Assembly (NCBI RefSeq): GCF_019443445.1
Contig: NZ_CP080378.1
Coordinates: 4,216,001 to 4,280,000 of the forward strand
Reading direction: 5' to 3'
Length of the DNA stretch: 64,000 bases
From: Massilia sp. PAMC28688
Lineage (GTDB): Bacteria; Pseudomonadota; Gammaproteobacteria; Burkholderiales; Burkholderiaceae_D
Under the pieces are notes generated by a model. That model had not been told where the DNA came from and searched no databases. It saw nothing but the letters and a program-made list of their open reading frames with translations. Positions 27,152-36,316 of the stretch are shown piece by piece (position 1 is the first letter of the stretch; every line of letters begins with the position of its first letter). Both the position numbers and the translations under genes were made by a program.

Positions 27152-30073
27152 TCAGAGTTCAGCACACAGCAGCCGCTCGAATTCGCTGGCCGGGACCGCC
27201 CGGGAAAACAGGAAGCCCTGGCCAAAGTCGCACTGGCCTTCGATCAGCCATTCCTTTTGCTCGACTGTCTCAATGCCTTCGGCAATGACTTGCAGGCCAA
27301 GTTCGTGGGCCATGGCAATGATGGAGCGCACAATGGCCCGGTCGCCCCCATTGCCGCCAATGTCGCGCACAAAGGATTGATCGATCTTGAGAAAGTCGAC
27401 CGCGAACTTTTTCAAGTAGGCAATGGACGAATAGCCAGTGCCAAAGTCGTCGATGGCCACCTTGATGCCGGCATCATGGTATTGCAAGAGCTTGGCCGAC
27501 ACAATGGGCGAGGCATCGAGCAGCACGCCCTCCGTGATTTCCACCGATACGCTGGTTCCCGTCAATCCCAGTTCGGCCAGGTAGTCAGGCCAACTGACTT
27601 CGTTCAAGCGTGAAATGAATTGCACGGGCGACTTGTTGATGCTGACCGTAAATGGCGTACCGAGGCGCCGGCCCCATTCCCGCGCGCACCACGCCGCCTC
27701 GCGAAATACCCAGTCGCCAATTTCGCTGATGAGCCCCGTCTCTTCGGCAAAGCCGATAAAGCGCACCGGCTCAATCATGCCCAGCACGGGATGCTCCCAG
27801 CGCAGCAGCGCTTCTGCCTTGCTCACCTTGCCCGTGGCCAGGTCGATGATCGGCTGGTAGTGCACCTGCAGCTGGCCCGTGGCCAGCGCCACCCGCAAGT
27901 CGCTGATCAGGCGCAGGCGCTCGTTGGCCTCGTGCTGCATGGAGGGCGTGAAATAGCTGAAGTGGTTGCGCCCCTCGTTCTTGACGGCATACATGGCCTG
28001 GTCGGCGTTGCGGATCAGGTTTTCCGCATCAGCTGCATCGGCCGGGTACAGGGTCACACCGATGCTGGCCGACAGGTAGACCACTTCGTTGCCGAGGTAG
28101 AACGGTTCACCGAGGGCGGCATTGATTTTCTCGGCCACGACATCCACGTGGGGTGCCCCGTCCAGCTCGGCCAGGATGGCCGTGAATTCATCGCCCCCCA
28201 GGCGCGCCACCGTATCGGACGAGCGCACGCAGCCGCAAATGCGGCGCGCCGCCTCCACCAGCACCTGGTCGCCGATGGTGTGGCCAAGCAGGTCGTTGGC
28301 TTCCTTGAAGCGGTCAAGGTCAATGAACAGCAGGGCCAGGGGCAGCCCGCTGCGCTGGGATTTGCGAATTTCCAGGTCCAGCCGGTCGCGGAACAGGCGC
28401 CGGTTGGGCAGGCCGGTCAGCAAGTCATGATTGGCATGGCGCCAGACAATTTCTTCCGAGCGGCGCTTTTCAGCTATGTCGGTCACCGTGCCGATCATGC
28501 GCTGCGGCGTATTGCGCCCGTCCACACTGCCCACCACCGTGGCGCGCGTCATGACCCAGCGCCAGCTGTCGGGGGCGTCGTCGGTGGCGACCCGAAATTC
28601 ACTGCGAAACGACCTTTTTTGGCCAGACAGGCAGGCCCGCAGTTCGGCCCGGATGCTCTCGCGGTCTTCCGGGTGCACGCAGTGGTCGAGAAAGGTGGCC
28701 GGGTCTTCCGGATTGTCCTGGTCCAGATGGAAAATTTCCCGCGCGCGCTCGGAATACACCACGTTGCGGGCCACCAGGTCCCAATCCCAGATCCCGTCGC
28801 CCGAGCCTTCAATGGCCAGCTTGAGACGCTCATTGCTGAACGCCAGCTCCTGCTGGGCGCGGATGGCTTCGTCAATGTCGACGGCAATGCCCACGTGGCC
28901 GGCATAGCTGCCGTCGGGCTTGAACCAGGGCGCGGTCTGCGCTTCCATCCAGTGCCACTGGCCATCGGCAAAGCGCACCCGCATGCGCCGCTGTACAAAC
29001 TGGTGGGTTTCAATGGCCATGCGGATGGCATGCAGGGTCGGCGCCCGGTCCTGGGGATGGATGACCCAGGCCCAACCCGTGCCGAGCAGGTCGGACGGCG
29101 GCGTGCCGAGCAGCGTTTCGTGGCGCGGGTTGAAGTAAATGGCGTGGCCATGCTCGTCAAGCTGCCAGATCAGTGCCGACGATGCTTCGGCCAGCGCGCG
29201 AAAGCGCGCTTCGCTGGCCGCCAGCGCATCCTGGGCCCGCCGCCGCTCGGTCAGGTCGACCGTGACGGCCAGGATCACGTGCCCGCCCTGGGGGCCGCGC
29301 TGCAGGCGCGTGATGCTGCTGTTGGCCGATACCACGGTGCCGTCGGGACGCACATAGCGCTTGTCCAGCGAGCGCGGCACACCCGTGGCCAGCAATTGCC
29401 CCACGTTGAACAAGGTATTGGGCAAATCGTCCGGATGGGTGACCTCGGCTATGCCGCAGGCCAGCAGCGCGTCGCGGCTGCGCCCGAGCATGCGGCACAG
29501 CTCTTCATTTACGCGCAGGAAGGCCCCCTCCAGCGAAATGAGCGACAGGCCCACGTGGGCATGGGCAAAGATGGCCGACAGCTGCTGCTCGCTGTCGCGC
29601 AGGGCCCGTTCGGTCAGGACCCGGCTGGTGGTATCGAAAAAGATGGCCAGTGCCCCCGCTACCTGCCCATGCTCATCGTGCAGGGGCGAGTAGTTGAGGG
29701 TGAACCAGGCTGGCCCCTCGCCGCCATCGCGCTTGACCCAGAACGGCTGGTCGACACAGGTGGAGCCGATCCCGCGCTGGCGCGCCATGCGCATGTGGGG
29801 AAAGAAGTTGGGGTTGCCCGGGGCGCAGTCACGCAGCCGGCAGGCGAAGGGCGTCGATTTGCCCAGGCTGTCAACGCGGGTGCAGGCATCATTGCTGATG
29901 AGGATATCTTCCTTGCCCCAGGAGAGGATGGCGGGCATGGTCATTTGCAGCACCATGTCAACGGCCGCCTTGAGGCTATGGGACCAGCCTGACAACGAGC
30001 CAAGGCTGGTGGCGGACCAGTCATGGGCGCGGATGCGCCCTGCCATTTCCCCGTTGTGCGCAGGCCATGCCAT
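27152..30073 (-). CDS. Multi-PAS GGDEF/EAL c-di-GMP protein
   Basis: A 973-residue soluble protein. ATG 30073 has AGGAGAG upstream; the frame is open further but without a start site of quality. Four PAS-type sensor domains occupy about 1-520 (starts near 15, 160, 285 and 410). GGDEF is intact at 626-630 with inhibitory-site RSSD, and EAL at 754-756 keeps NKSPVQF, EITE, DDFGTGYSS and LKIDQSF. It is a bifunctional or switchable c-di-GMP enzyme. Its convergent neighbour is the RsbQ-like hydrolase, whose relatives partner with PAS proteins. Confidence 0.92.
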   Translation of the reverse strand: MAWPAHNGEMAGRIRAHDWSATSLGSLSGWSHSLKAAVDMVLQMTMPAILSWGKEDILISNDACTRVDSLGKSTPFACRLRDCAPGNPNFFPHMRMARQRGIGSTCVDQPFWVKRDGGEGPAWFTLNYSPLHDEHGQVAGALAIFFDTTSRVLTERALRDSEQQLSAIFAHAHVGLSLISLEGAFLRVNEELCRMLGRSRDALLACGIAEVTHPDDLPNTLFNVGQLLATGVPRSLDKRYVRPDGTVVSANSSITRLQRGPQGGHVILAVTVDLTERRRAQDALAASEARFRALAEASSALIWQLDEHGHAIYFNPRHETLLGTPPSDLLGTGWAWVIHPQDRAPTLHAIRMAIETHQFVQRRMRVRFADGQWHWMEAQTAPWFKPDGSYAGHVGIAVDIDEAIRAQQELAFSNERLKLAIEGSGDGIWDWDLVARNVVYSERAREIFHLDQDNPEDPATFLDHCVHPEDRESIRAELRACLSGQKRSFRSEFRVATDDAPDSWRWVMTRATVVGSVDGRNTPQRMIGTVTDIAEKRRSEEIVWRHANHDLLTGLPNRRLFRDRLDLEIRKSQRSGLPLALLFIDLDRFKEANDLLGHTIGDQVLVEAARRICGCVRSSDTVARLGGDEFTAILAELDGAPHVDVVAEKINAALGEPFYLGNEVVYLSASIGVTLYPADAADAENLIRNADQAMYAVKNEGRNHFSYFTPSMQHEANERLRLISDLRVALATGQLQVHYQPIIDLATGKVSKAEALLRWEHPVLGMIEPVRFIGFAEETGLISEIGDWVFREAAWCAREWGRRLGTPFTVSINKSPVQFISRLNEVSWPDYLAELGLTGTSVSVEITEGVLLDASPIVSAKLLQYHDAGIKVAIDDFGTGYSSIAYLKKFAVDFLKIDQSFVRDIGGNGGDRAIVRSIIAMAHELGLQVIAEGIETVEQKEWLIEGQCDFGQGFLFSRAVPASEFERLLCAEL

Positions 30074-30178
30074 GCTCTCTCCTACGGTTTTCCAGTCCGT
30101 TTGACCCCGCCGCGACAAGATTGTTCCATGCACTGTGCTAAGATTTATCCACCCGAATAACGCCTTCAGAAGGGCATC

Positions 30179-30997
30179 ATGCCGCCGCTTGCACGCCATT
30201 GTCTCCGCGCCACTGGGTTCATGACAGCATGCGTTCTGGGCATGCCCTGCGCTGCCGCGGGGGCCGCCTTGACGCCTGCCACGGCGCCGGACATCATCAG
30301 CGTGGGCGTGTTTACCGTGGCGCCTTATGTGATGGCCGGTCCTGACGGGCCCGAGGGGGCCCTGATCGAATTCTTCGACCGCGAGATCGCTCCCCGCATG
30401 GGCGTGCGCTTTCGCTGGGAGCGGCCGACCACCGTGGCCCGGCTCGAACAAAGCCTGATCAGCGGGCGCGTCATGTTCACCCCCATCATGCTGCGCACCA
30501 GCAAGCGCGACAAGGCCCGCATCCGCTTTGCCGGCGAAGTCTACATTCGCTTTCATCCCTGCCTGGCCGTGTTGCCCGGCCATCGGCTCGATCAGATTGC
30601 CTCGCCAGCCGATTTGGCCGGCATGACGGTGGGCTGGGTGCAGGCCGGCGCCTTGCCCTCGTTCATGCTCGACAAGCGCATCAAGCTCGACCGCATCGGC
30701 AGCGTGGACTGGACCCCGGCCAACCTGGAAAAGCTGCGCCTGGGGCGCATCGAGGCGGCCTATTTTTCCAACCACTACACGCCCCAGTACTTCGCCGCCC
30801 GCACCGGCATGAAGCTCAAGATCCTCACCCTCCCCACGCGCGGCCTGAGCCTGCAGGGCGCCTTTGCCCCCGGCACGCCCACGGCGCTGCTCGAGCGCTT
30901 CCAGCGCGCGGCCGACCAGGCGTTTGCGCACGAGCGCTTCAATGCCTATGTCGACCGGGCCCTGGCTGCCGAACCGGAGCCGGCCGCCACGCCCTGA
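30179..30997 (+). CDS. Periplasmic amino-acid-type substrate-binding protein (SBP family 3)
   Basis: A 272-residue protein with a signal peptide (to about residue 27) and the two-lobed family 3 fold ('ISVGVFTVAPYVMAGPDGPEGALIEFFDRE'; 'SPADLAGMTVGWVQAG'). No transporter subunits are adjacent. Stand-alone members of this type in Oxalobacteraceae are common, and it may deliver or sense a small solute. It is divergent from the PAS protein by 105 bp and followed by the Suv3-like helicase 70 bp later. Confidence 0.8.
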   Translation: MPPLARHCLRATGFMTACVLGMPCAAAGAALTPATAPDIISVGVFTVAPYVMAGPDGPEGALIEFFDREIAPRMGVRFRWERPTTVARLEQSLISGRVMFTPIMLRTSKRDKARIRFAGEVYIRFHPCLAVLPGHRLDQIASPADLAGMTVGWVQAGALPSFMLDKRIKLDRIGSVDWTPANLEKLRLGRIEAAYFSNHYTPQYFAARTGMKLKILTLPTRGLSLQGAFAPGTPTALLERFQRAADQAFAHERFNAYVDRALAAEPEPAATP

Positions 30998-31067
30998 ACG
31001 GGCTGCGGTGAGGGCAGGCGGCGCCACTGCGCGTTATAGTTGCGTCATCCATATTCACACACACCAT

Positions 31068-33032
31068 ATGAGCGACACGATCGACACCCAGGGCGATGAC
31101 GACACCCTGCTGCAGGAACTGGCCCTGGAACGCCTTGGCGCGCGCCTGGTCAAGATGGAAGGGCGCGTCTTTGTGCGCCTGGCCGGCGAAGTGGAGGCGG
31201 GCGGGCTGGTGGTGCCGTACGACCTGGTCCCGGCCCAGGGCGTGCTGGCCAAGCCGAGCAAGTGGCGCAAACTGGAGCGCGACGCGCGGCGCAGCCTGCT
31301 GCTGGAGCGGGTCACGCCGGCCGCCGCAGCCGCCCTGAATGCGAGCGTGGCCGCCTTTGTGGACGATATCTCGGCCCGCTGCGAAGAGCACAACATGGAC
31401 CCGGTGCTGTTTTTGAGCCAGCTGGCGGAGCTGGAAACGTCGGAGCCGGCCGCCCATGTATTTGAGCGCATCGAACAGCGCCTGGTCCATGCGGTCGAGC
31501 GCGAGCAGGAGGAGCGGCATGCGGCCCGCACCAAGGAAAGCATCAACCTGGCCGAGTATCCCGATTCCTTTCACGTGGCACGGCGCATGGCGCGCCGCTT
31601 CATTGCCCTGCTGGGCCCGACCAATTCCGGCAAGACCCATCGCGCCATGGAGGCGCTGGCCAGGGCGGACACGGGCGTCTACCTGGCGCCGCTGCGCCTG
31701 CTGGCCCTGGAAAACTACGAGCGGCTGCAGCAAGCGCGCCCCGACGGCGAGCCGATCAAGGTCAGCCTGGTCACGGGCGAGGAAAGGCGCATGGTCGAGG
31801 GAGGCACCCACGTGGCCAGCACGGTGGAAATGCTCAATACCACCACGCCGGTGGATGTGGCCGTGATCGATGAAATCCAGATGCTGGCCGACCGCGACCG
31901 CGGCGCGGCGTGGACGGCGGCCGTGTGCGGGGCGCCGGCCAGGGTGGTGTACCTGGTGGGGGCGCCGGAAGCGCGGCGCGCCATCGAGGCGCTGGCCGAG
32001 CGGCTGGAAGTGCCGCTGGAGGTGCATCTGCACAAGCGCATGGGCCCCTTGTCGATGGAAAAGACGGCGGTGCGCAAGCTGCGCAAGCTGCAGCGCGGCG
32101 ACGCCGTGATTGCCTTTTCCCGGCGCGAAGTGCTGATGTGGCGCGACATGATCACCGAGATGGGCCTGTCGGTGGCCACCGTGTATGGCAACCTGGCGCC
32201 GGAAGTGCGGCGCGCCCAGGCCGAGCGCTTTCGCGACGGTTCGGCCGACGTGGTGGTGGCCACCGACGCCCTGGCCATGGGCTTGAACATGCCGATTGCC
32301 CGCATCGTCATGACCACCACCGTCAAGTTCAACGGGGTCGAAGAAGAAGAAATTTCAGCCTCGCTGGCGCGCCAGATCGCCGGGCGGGCAGGGCGTTATG
32401 GGGTGCATGAAGAGGGCCTGGTGGCCGGCTACGATGACGATACCCATGAAGTGATGCGCGCCTTGCTCAAGGAGAAAATCCCGCCCCTGTCGGCCACCGG
32501 GTTTTCGGTCGCGCCCTCGCTCGAACACTTGAACCGGATTGCCTCGGTCACGGGCGAGACCTCCCTGTCCAAGCTGCTCAAGCGTTTCATGCACAATATC
32601 GACGTGCCCGACGGCTTTTTCTACCCGCGCATCACGGAGGAGCAATCCGAGCGCGCCCTGTGGCTCGACATGCTGCCATTGTCGGTGAATGAAAAGTTCA
32701 TGCTCTCGCTGGTACCGGTCTCGACCAAGGTGCCCGCGCTGCAGCGCGCCTGGGAACAATGGGCGCATGCGCTGGCCAAGAAAAAGGTGTCGCGCCTGCA
32801 CGCCGAGCATGGCGAGCAGGGCGGGGGGCTGAAATGGGCCAACCTGCAAGAGGTGGAAGACACCTGCCGCCTGTATTCGGCCTACGCCTGGCTGTCCTAT
32901 CGGCTGCCCGAGTATTTTCCCAGCGGGGAACTGGCGCAGGAATTGGCCCGCGCGGCGTCGGAGCGGGTCGATGCCATCCTGCATGCCCAGAACGCGGCGG
33001 CGCGCAAGAAGCACGATAAGAAATTCCGCTAG
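31068..33032 (+). CDS. Suv3-like DExH RNA helicase
   Basis: A 654-residue helicase. ATG 31068 (MSDTIDTQ) is preferred on domain grounds; the ribosome site is weak. Walker A GPTNSGKT at 183-190, DEIQ at 268-271 (the Suv3 form of DExH), motif VI QIAGRAGRYG, and the Suv3 C-terminal region with 'LPLSVNEKFMLSLVPV'. Mitochondrial Suv3 unwinds RNA for PNPase; bacterial relatives are little studied. The N-terminal 170 residues are charged and lack a known domain. Confidence 0.88.
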   Translation: MSDTIDTQGDDDTLLQELALERLGARLVKMEGRVFVRLAGEVEAGGLVVPYDLVPAQGVLAKPSKWRKLERDARRSLLLERVTPAAAAALNASVAAFVDDISARCEEHNMDPVLFLSQLAELETSEPAAHVFERIEQRLVHAVEREQEERHAARTKESINLAEYPDSFHVARRMARRFIALLGPTNSGKTHRAMEALARADTGVYLAPLRLLALENYERLQQARPDGEPIKVSLVTGEERRMVEGGTHVASTVEMLNTTTPVDVAVIDEIQMLADRDRGAAWTAAVCGAPARVVYLVGAPEARRAIEALAERLEVPLEVHLHKRMGPLSMEKTAVRKLRKLQRGDAVIAFSRREVLMWRDMITEMGLSVATVYGNLAPEVRRAQAERFRDGSADVVVATDALAMGLNMPIARIVMTTTVKFNGVEEEEISASLARQIAGRAGRYGVHEEGLVAGYDDDTHEVMRALLKEKIPPLSATGFSVAPSLEHLNRIASVTGETSLSKLLKRFMHNIDVPDGFFYPRITEEQSERALWLDMLPLSVNEKFMLSLVPVSTKVPALQRAWEQWAHALAKKKVSRLHAEHGEQGGGLKWANLQEVEDTCRLYSAYAWLSYRLPEYFPSGELAQELARAASERVDAILHAQNAAARKKHDKKFR

Positions 33033-33044
33033 CCAGACCGACGT

Positions 33045-33075
33045 GAAAAAGCCGCCGGGCGCATGCCGGGCGGCT
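33045..33075 (-). terminator. Intrinsic terminator of the hemerythrin gene
   Basis: AGCCGCC/GGCGGCT stem (33050-33056 with 33069-33075) followed on the minus strand by TTTTT. It lies in the 77-bp gap between two convergent genes. Confidence 0.7.
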
Positions 33076-33109
33076 GGCAGCACGCGCCCCAGGGGCGCGG
33101 CGTGGTGCA

Positions 33110-33610
33110 TTACATGGTGATTTGCGCCTTGCGCTCGGCAATCTGCTGGCCCAGCATGGCCATGTCCAGGCCCGCCTTACGCGCTTTCGGGAACATTTCC
33201 TCTTCCTCTTCCTTGACGTGGTGCTCGATCATCTCGGACAGCACCTTGACCTTGGCGTCAAACAGGTCTTCGCTGGCGTCCATTTCCATGATCTGGGCGA
33301 TCAAGTCCTTGGCAGAGGCGTGTTCGACCGTGGCTTCGTCGACCAGGTCTTCCTTGTCCTTGCCCGCTTCGCGCACGGCCGGATAGAAGATTTCTTCTTC
33401 GGCCGTGGCGTGCTTGGTCAGCTCCATGCAGATTTCCGTGGCCAGTTTTTTCTTGCTGACGGTGGCGCGGTCACCCAGGCTTTCAAATTTTTCAAACATG
33501 GCCTTGACGTTGTCATGATCTTCCGTCAGCAGCTCGATCGCATCGATGCCCTCTTTTCCTTCAGGCATGGTTTTAGGGGTGTTGCGGGTAGTGGTAGATG
33601 AGGTTCGCAT
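33110..33610 (-). CDS. Hemerythrin HHE-domain protein
   Basis: A 166-residue cytoplasmic protein. AGGAG lies upstream of ATG 33610. It has two HHE-type helical repeats with the metal-binding pattern LTEDHDNV, LTKHATAEEEIFYPAV, VEHASAKD and IEHHVKEEEEEMFPKA, which suits a diiron centre sensing or storing O2, NO or iron. The N-terminal 20 residues are Thr-rich and disordered. It is monocistronic, with its own terminator. Confidence 0.88.
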   Translation of the reverse strand: MRTSSTTTRNTPKTMPEGKEGIDAIELLTEDHDNVKAMFEKFESLGDRATVSKKKLATEICMELTKHATAEEEIFYPAVREAGKDKEDLVDEATVEHASAKDLIAQIMEMDASEDLFDAKVKVLSEMIEHHVKEEEEEMFPKARKAGLDMAMLGQQIAERKAQITM

Positions 33611-33867
33611 GATTGCTCCTGTTGTTGTATGGGTCACGCTAGAGTCGCTGGACACGCTAGAAACATTGGGACCGGTGTCCCTTGCTGTTTCATGGCAGGA
33701 CTTCATAGTAGGCCAACTCGTGGCGCTGTTCAGTAGGCGCACCTGCAGTAACGGCGTAGGACTGCATCCCACCCTCGCGTACGGGAGAAACGATGCAATT
33801 CGTCAAGGACCAAGGCCTCGGATATACTTGCCCGCAGGATTAATCACTTCAAGACAAGGCAACAATA

Positions 33868-36300
33868 GTGGATCAAGACACCAAGCCGGCCGGCCGCGCG
33901 CGCCAGGTATATCGCCATGCGGGGCACTTCCTTGGGCAGCGCTACGAACAGCTGCGCGCTTCGCTCATGGCGCGCGCGCCCCTGCAGCGCGCCCTGTTCG
34001 TGGTCCTGTGGGGCGGGGCCCTGCTGGTGGCGCTACTGATCCTGTATGCGCTGATCCTGATTCCCTTGACGCCCGGCATTCGCGACCTCAAGCAGGCGCG
34101 CGGGGCCAAGGCATCGGTGCTGCTCTCGGCCGATGGCCGCCAGCTGGCCAGTTTCGACCAGGGCTTGCACGAGACGGTCAAGCTGGACCAGATTTCACCG
34201 CACGTGCTGGCAGCCCTGGTGGCAACGGAAGACCACCGCTTTTACGATCACAATGGCATTGACTTCAAGCGCACCCTGGCCTCGGTTGCGTACAGCCTGG
34301 CCGGCGACGCCCAGGGCGGTTCCACCATTACCCAGCAGCTGGCGCGCAATATGTTCCCGGAAGAGATTGGCCGCTCGCGCAGCATCAACCGCAAACTCAA
34401 GGAAATGATCACGGCAGTCAAGATCGAGGCCACCTTCACCAAGACGGAGATCCTGGAAGCCTATCTCAATACCGTGCCCTTCCTGTACAACACCTTTGGC
34501 ATTGAAACGGCGGCGCGCACCTATTTCGACAAGTCTTCCGCCAAGCTCGACATCCTGGAAAGCGCGACCCTGGTCGGCATGCTCAAGGGCACCAGCTACT
34601 ACAATCCCGTCAGCAATCCCGAACGCAGCGTGCAGCGCCGCAATGTGGTGCTGGGCCAGATGCTCAAGCACGGCGTGCTCGACAAGAAGCGCCATGCAGC
34701 CCTGGTCAAGCGTCCCCTCAAGCTCAATTTCTCGCGCCTGCCCGAGCGCACCGGGTCCGATACCCATTTCACGGCCCACGTGCGCAAGTGGCTGATCCAG
34801 TGGGCCGACGAAAACGATTACAACCTGCAGCTTGACGGCCTGGTGGTCCACACCACGCTCGACCATGCCCTGCAGACGGCGGCCCTGCGCGCCGTCGAGC
34901 GCCAGGCAGCCCAGCTGCAGATGGTGGCCGATGTGGAGTGGGGCCGGGCCGGCCTGGCCACCTCGTCCTCGGCCGGGGCCTACGCCGCCATGCACGGCAG
35001 TGTGCGGCCGTTTGAATATTTCTGGCGCTCCAAGACGGGCCTGGTCAATGCCTTTGTCCGCGAGAGCGCGCAATACAAGGCCGCTGTCGACGCAGGCACC
35101 CCGGCGGCCACGGCGCTCAAGACCCTGCGCGCGGACCGCGCCTTCATGGCCCAGCTGCGCAAGACCAAGACGCGCCTGGAAACGGGCTTCGTTGCGCTCG
35201 ACCCGGCCAGCGGGGAAGTACGGGCCTGGGTCGGCAGCCGCGATTTCCAGAAGGACCAGTATGACCACGTGGCCCAGGCCCAGCGTCAGCCGGGCTCGAC
35301 CTTCAAGCCCATCGTGTATGGCGCGGCCCTGGAGCAAGGCTTGTCGGCCGACAAGCTGTACCGCGACGAAGTGACCAACATCAAGGCCGGCGATGGCAAG
35401 ATCTGGCGCCCGACCGATATGAGCGGCTCCACCGGCGCCGACATGACGCTGCGCGAAGGGCTGGTCTTGTCCAAGAACACCATCACGGCCCAGGTCATGC
35501 AGGATGTGGGACTGCCCGGGATTGTCAAGCTGGCGCGCGACCTGGGCGTGCGCGACAGCACCCTGGCATCGGTGCCCTCGCTGGCGCTGGGCACGAGCCC
35601 GGTCACGCTGCTGGAAATGGTCAGTGCCTATTCCACCATCGCGGCGCTGGGAGAATACCGCAAGCCCGTGTTCGTCAAACGCATCACCGACCGCGACGGC
35701 AAGGTCATTGCCGAATTTGGCGACGCCACCGTGGAACGGGCCATGTCGAGCGACTCGGCAGTCATGCTGATCGACATGATGCGCGGGGTGATCAACCGGG
35801 GGACGGGCACGGCGATCCGCTATCGTTTCGGCATTTCCGCTGACGTTGCCGGCAAGACCGGCACTACCCAGAACAATACCGACGGCTGGTTCATCATGAT
35901 GCATCCGCAACTGGTGGCCGGGTCCTGGGTGGGCTTTAATGACAACCGGGTTGCCATGCGCAGCAGCTACTGGGGCCAGGGCGGGCACAATGCCATCCTG
36001 GTGGTGGGCGACTTTTTCAAGACCGCGCTGGAAACGGGCAAGATCAGCACGGCGGCGACCTTCCCCGGCGCGCCCCGTGCCGCCATTACCAGCGAGGAAG
36101 AGCCGGACATCTTTGAAGAAGGCGGCGACATCCAGCCCGAAGGGGCGCCGCCGCCGGTGCCGGAATACGAGGAAGATCCCAATCCGCCGGAGGAAGAAGA
36201 ATTGTCGCCGCCCGATGACGAGGAGATACTGCTGCCCCCGCCGGAAGAACCCCAGTACCAGACGGGCGACCGACCGTTCCCCGTCGACGAGCTGCGCTGA
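33868..36300 (+). CDS. Class A penicillin-binding protein (bifunctional, PBP1-like)
   Basis: An 810-residue peptidoglycan synthase starting at GTG 33868 (AAGG upstream). A membrane anchor spans about 47-70. The GT51 glycosyltransferase domain has E121 in EDHRFYDHNGIDF and GGSTITQQLARNMF. The transpeptidase domain has S477 (STFK), S535-K-N537 and K663-T-G665. About 70 C-terminal residues form an unusual Glu/Asp/Pro-rich tail (EEEPDIFEEGGD, then EDPNPPEEEELSPP). It lacks the long OB-fold insert of E. coli PBP1A, suggesting the PBP1A/2A-like short class. It is monocistronic and convergent with the acyltransferase. Confidence 0.92.
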   Translation: MDQDTKPAGRARQVYRHAGHFLGQRYEQLRASLMARAPLQRALFVVLWGGALLVALLILYALILIPLTPGIRDLKQARGAKASVLLSADGRQLASFDQGLHETVKLDQISPHVLAALVATEDHRFYDHNGIDFKRTLASVAYSLAGDAQGGSTITQQLARNMFPEEIGRSRSINRKLKEMITAVKIEATFTKTEILEAYLNTVPFLYNTFGIETAARTYFDKSSAKLDILESATLVGMLKGTSYYNPVSNPERSVQRRNVVLGQMLKHGVLDKKRHAALVKRPLKLNFSRLPERTGSDTHFTAHVRKWLIQWADENDYNLQLDGLVVHTTLDHALQTAALRAVERQAAQLQMVADVEWGRAGLATSSSAGAYAAMHGSVRPFEYFWRSKTGLVNAFVRESAQYKAAVDAGTPAATALKTLRADRAFMAQLRKTKTRLETGFVALDPASGEVRAWVGSRDFQKDQYDHVAQAQRQPGSTFKPIVYGAALEQGLSADKLYRDEVTNIKAGDGKIWRPTDMSGSTGADMTLREGLVLSKNTITAQVMQDVGLPGIVKLARDLGVRDSTLASVPSLALGTSPVTLLEMVSAYSTIAALGEYRKPVFVKRITDRDGKVIAEFGDATVERAMSSDSAVMLIDMMRGVINRGTGTAIRYRFGISADVAGKTGTTQNNTDGWFIMMHPQLVAGSWVGFNDNRVAMRSSYWGQGGHNAILVVGDFFKTALETGKISTAATFPGAPRAAITSEEEPDIFEEGGDIQPEGAPPPVPEYEEDPNPPEEEELSPPDDEEILLPPPEEPQYQTGDRPFPVDELR

Positions 36301-36316
36301 CGCTCAGCCTGCCATA

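Noticed and set aside
27620..29992. 790-residue open frame opposite the multi-PAS gene
   Set aside because: Antisense shadow of a gene with intact GGDEF and EAL motifs; no ribosome site or domain.
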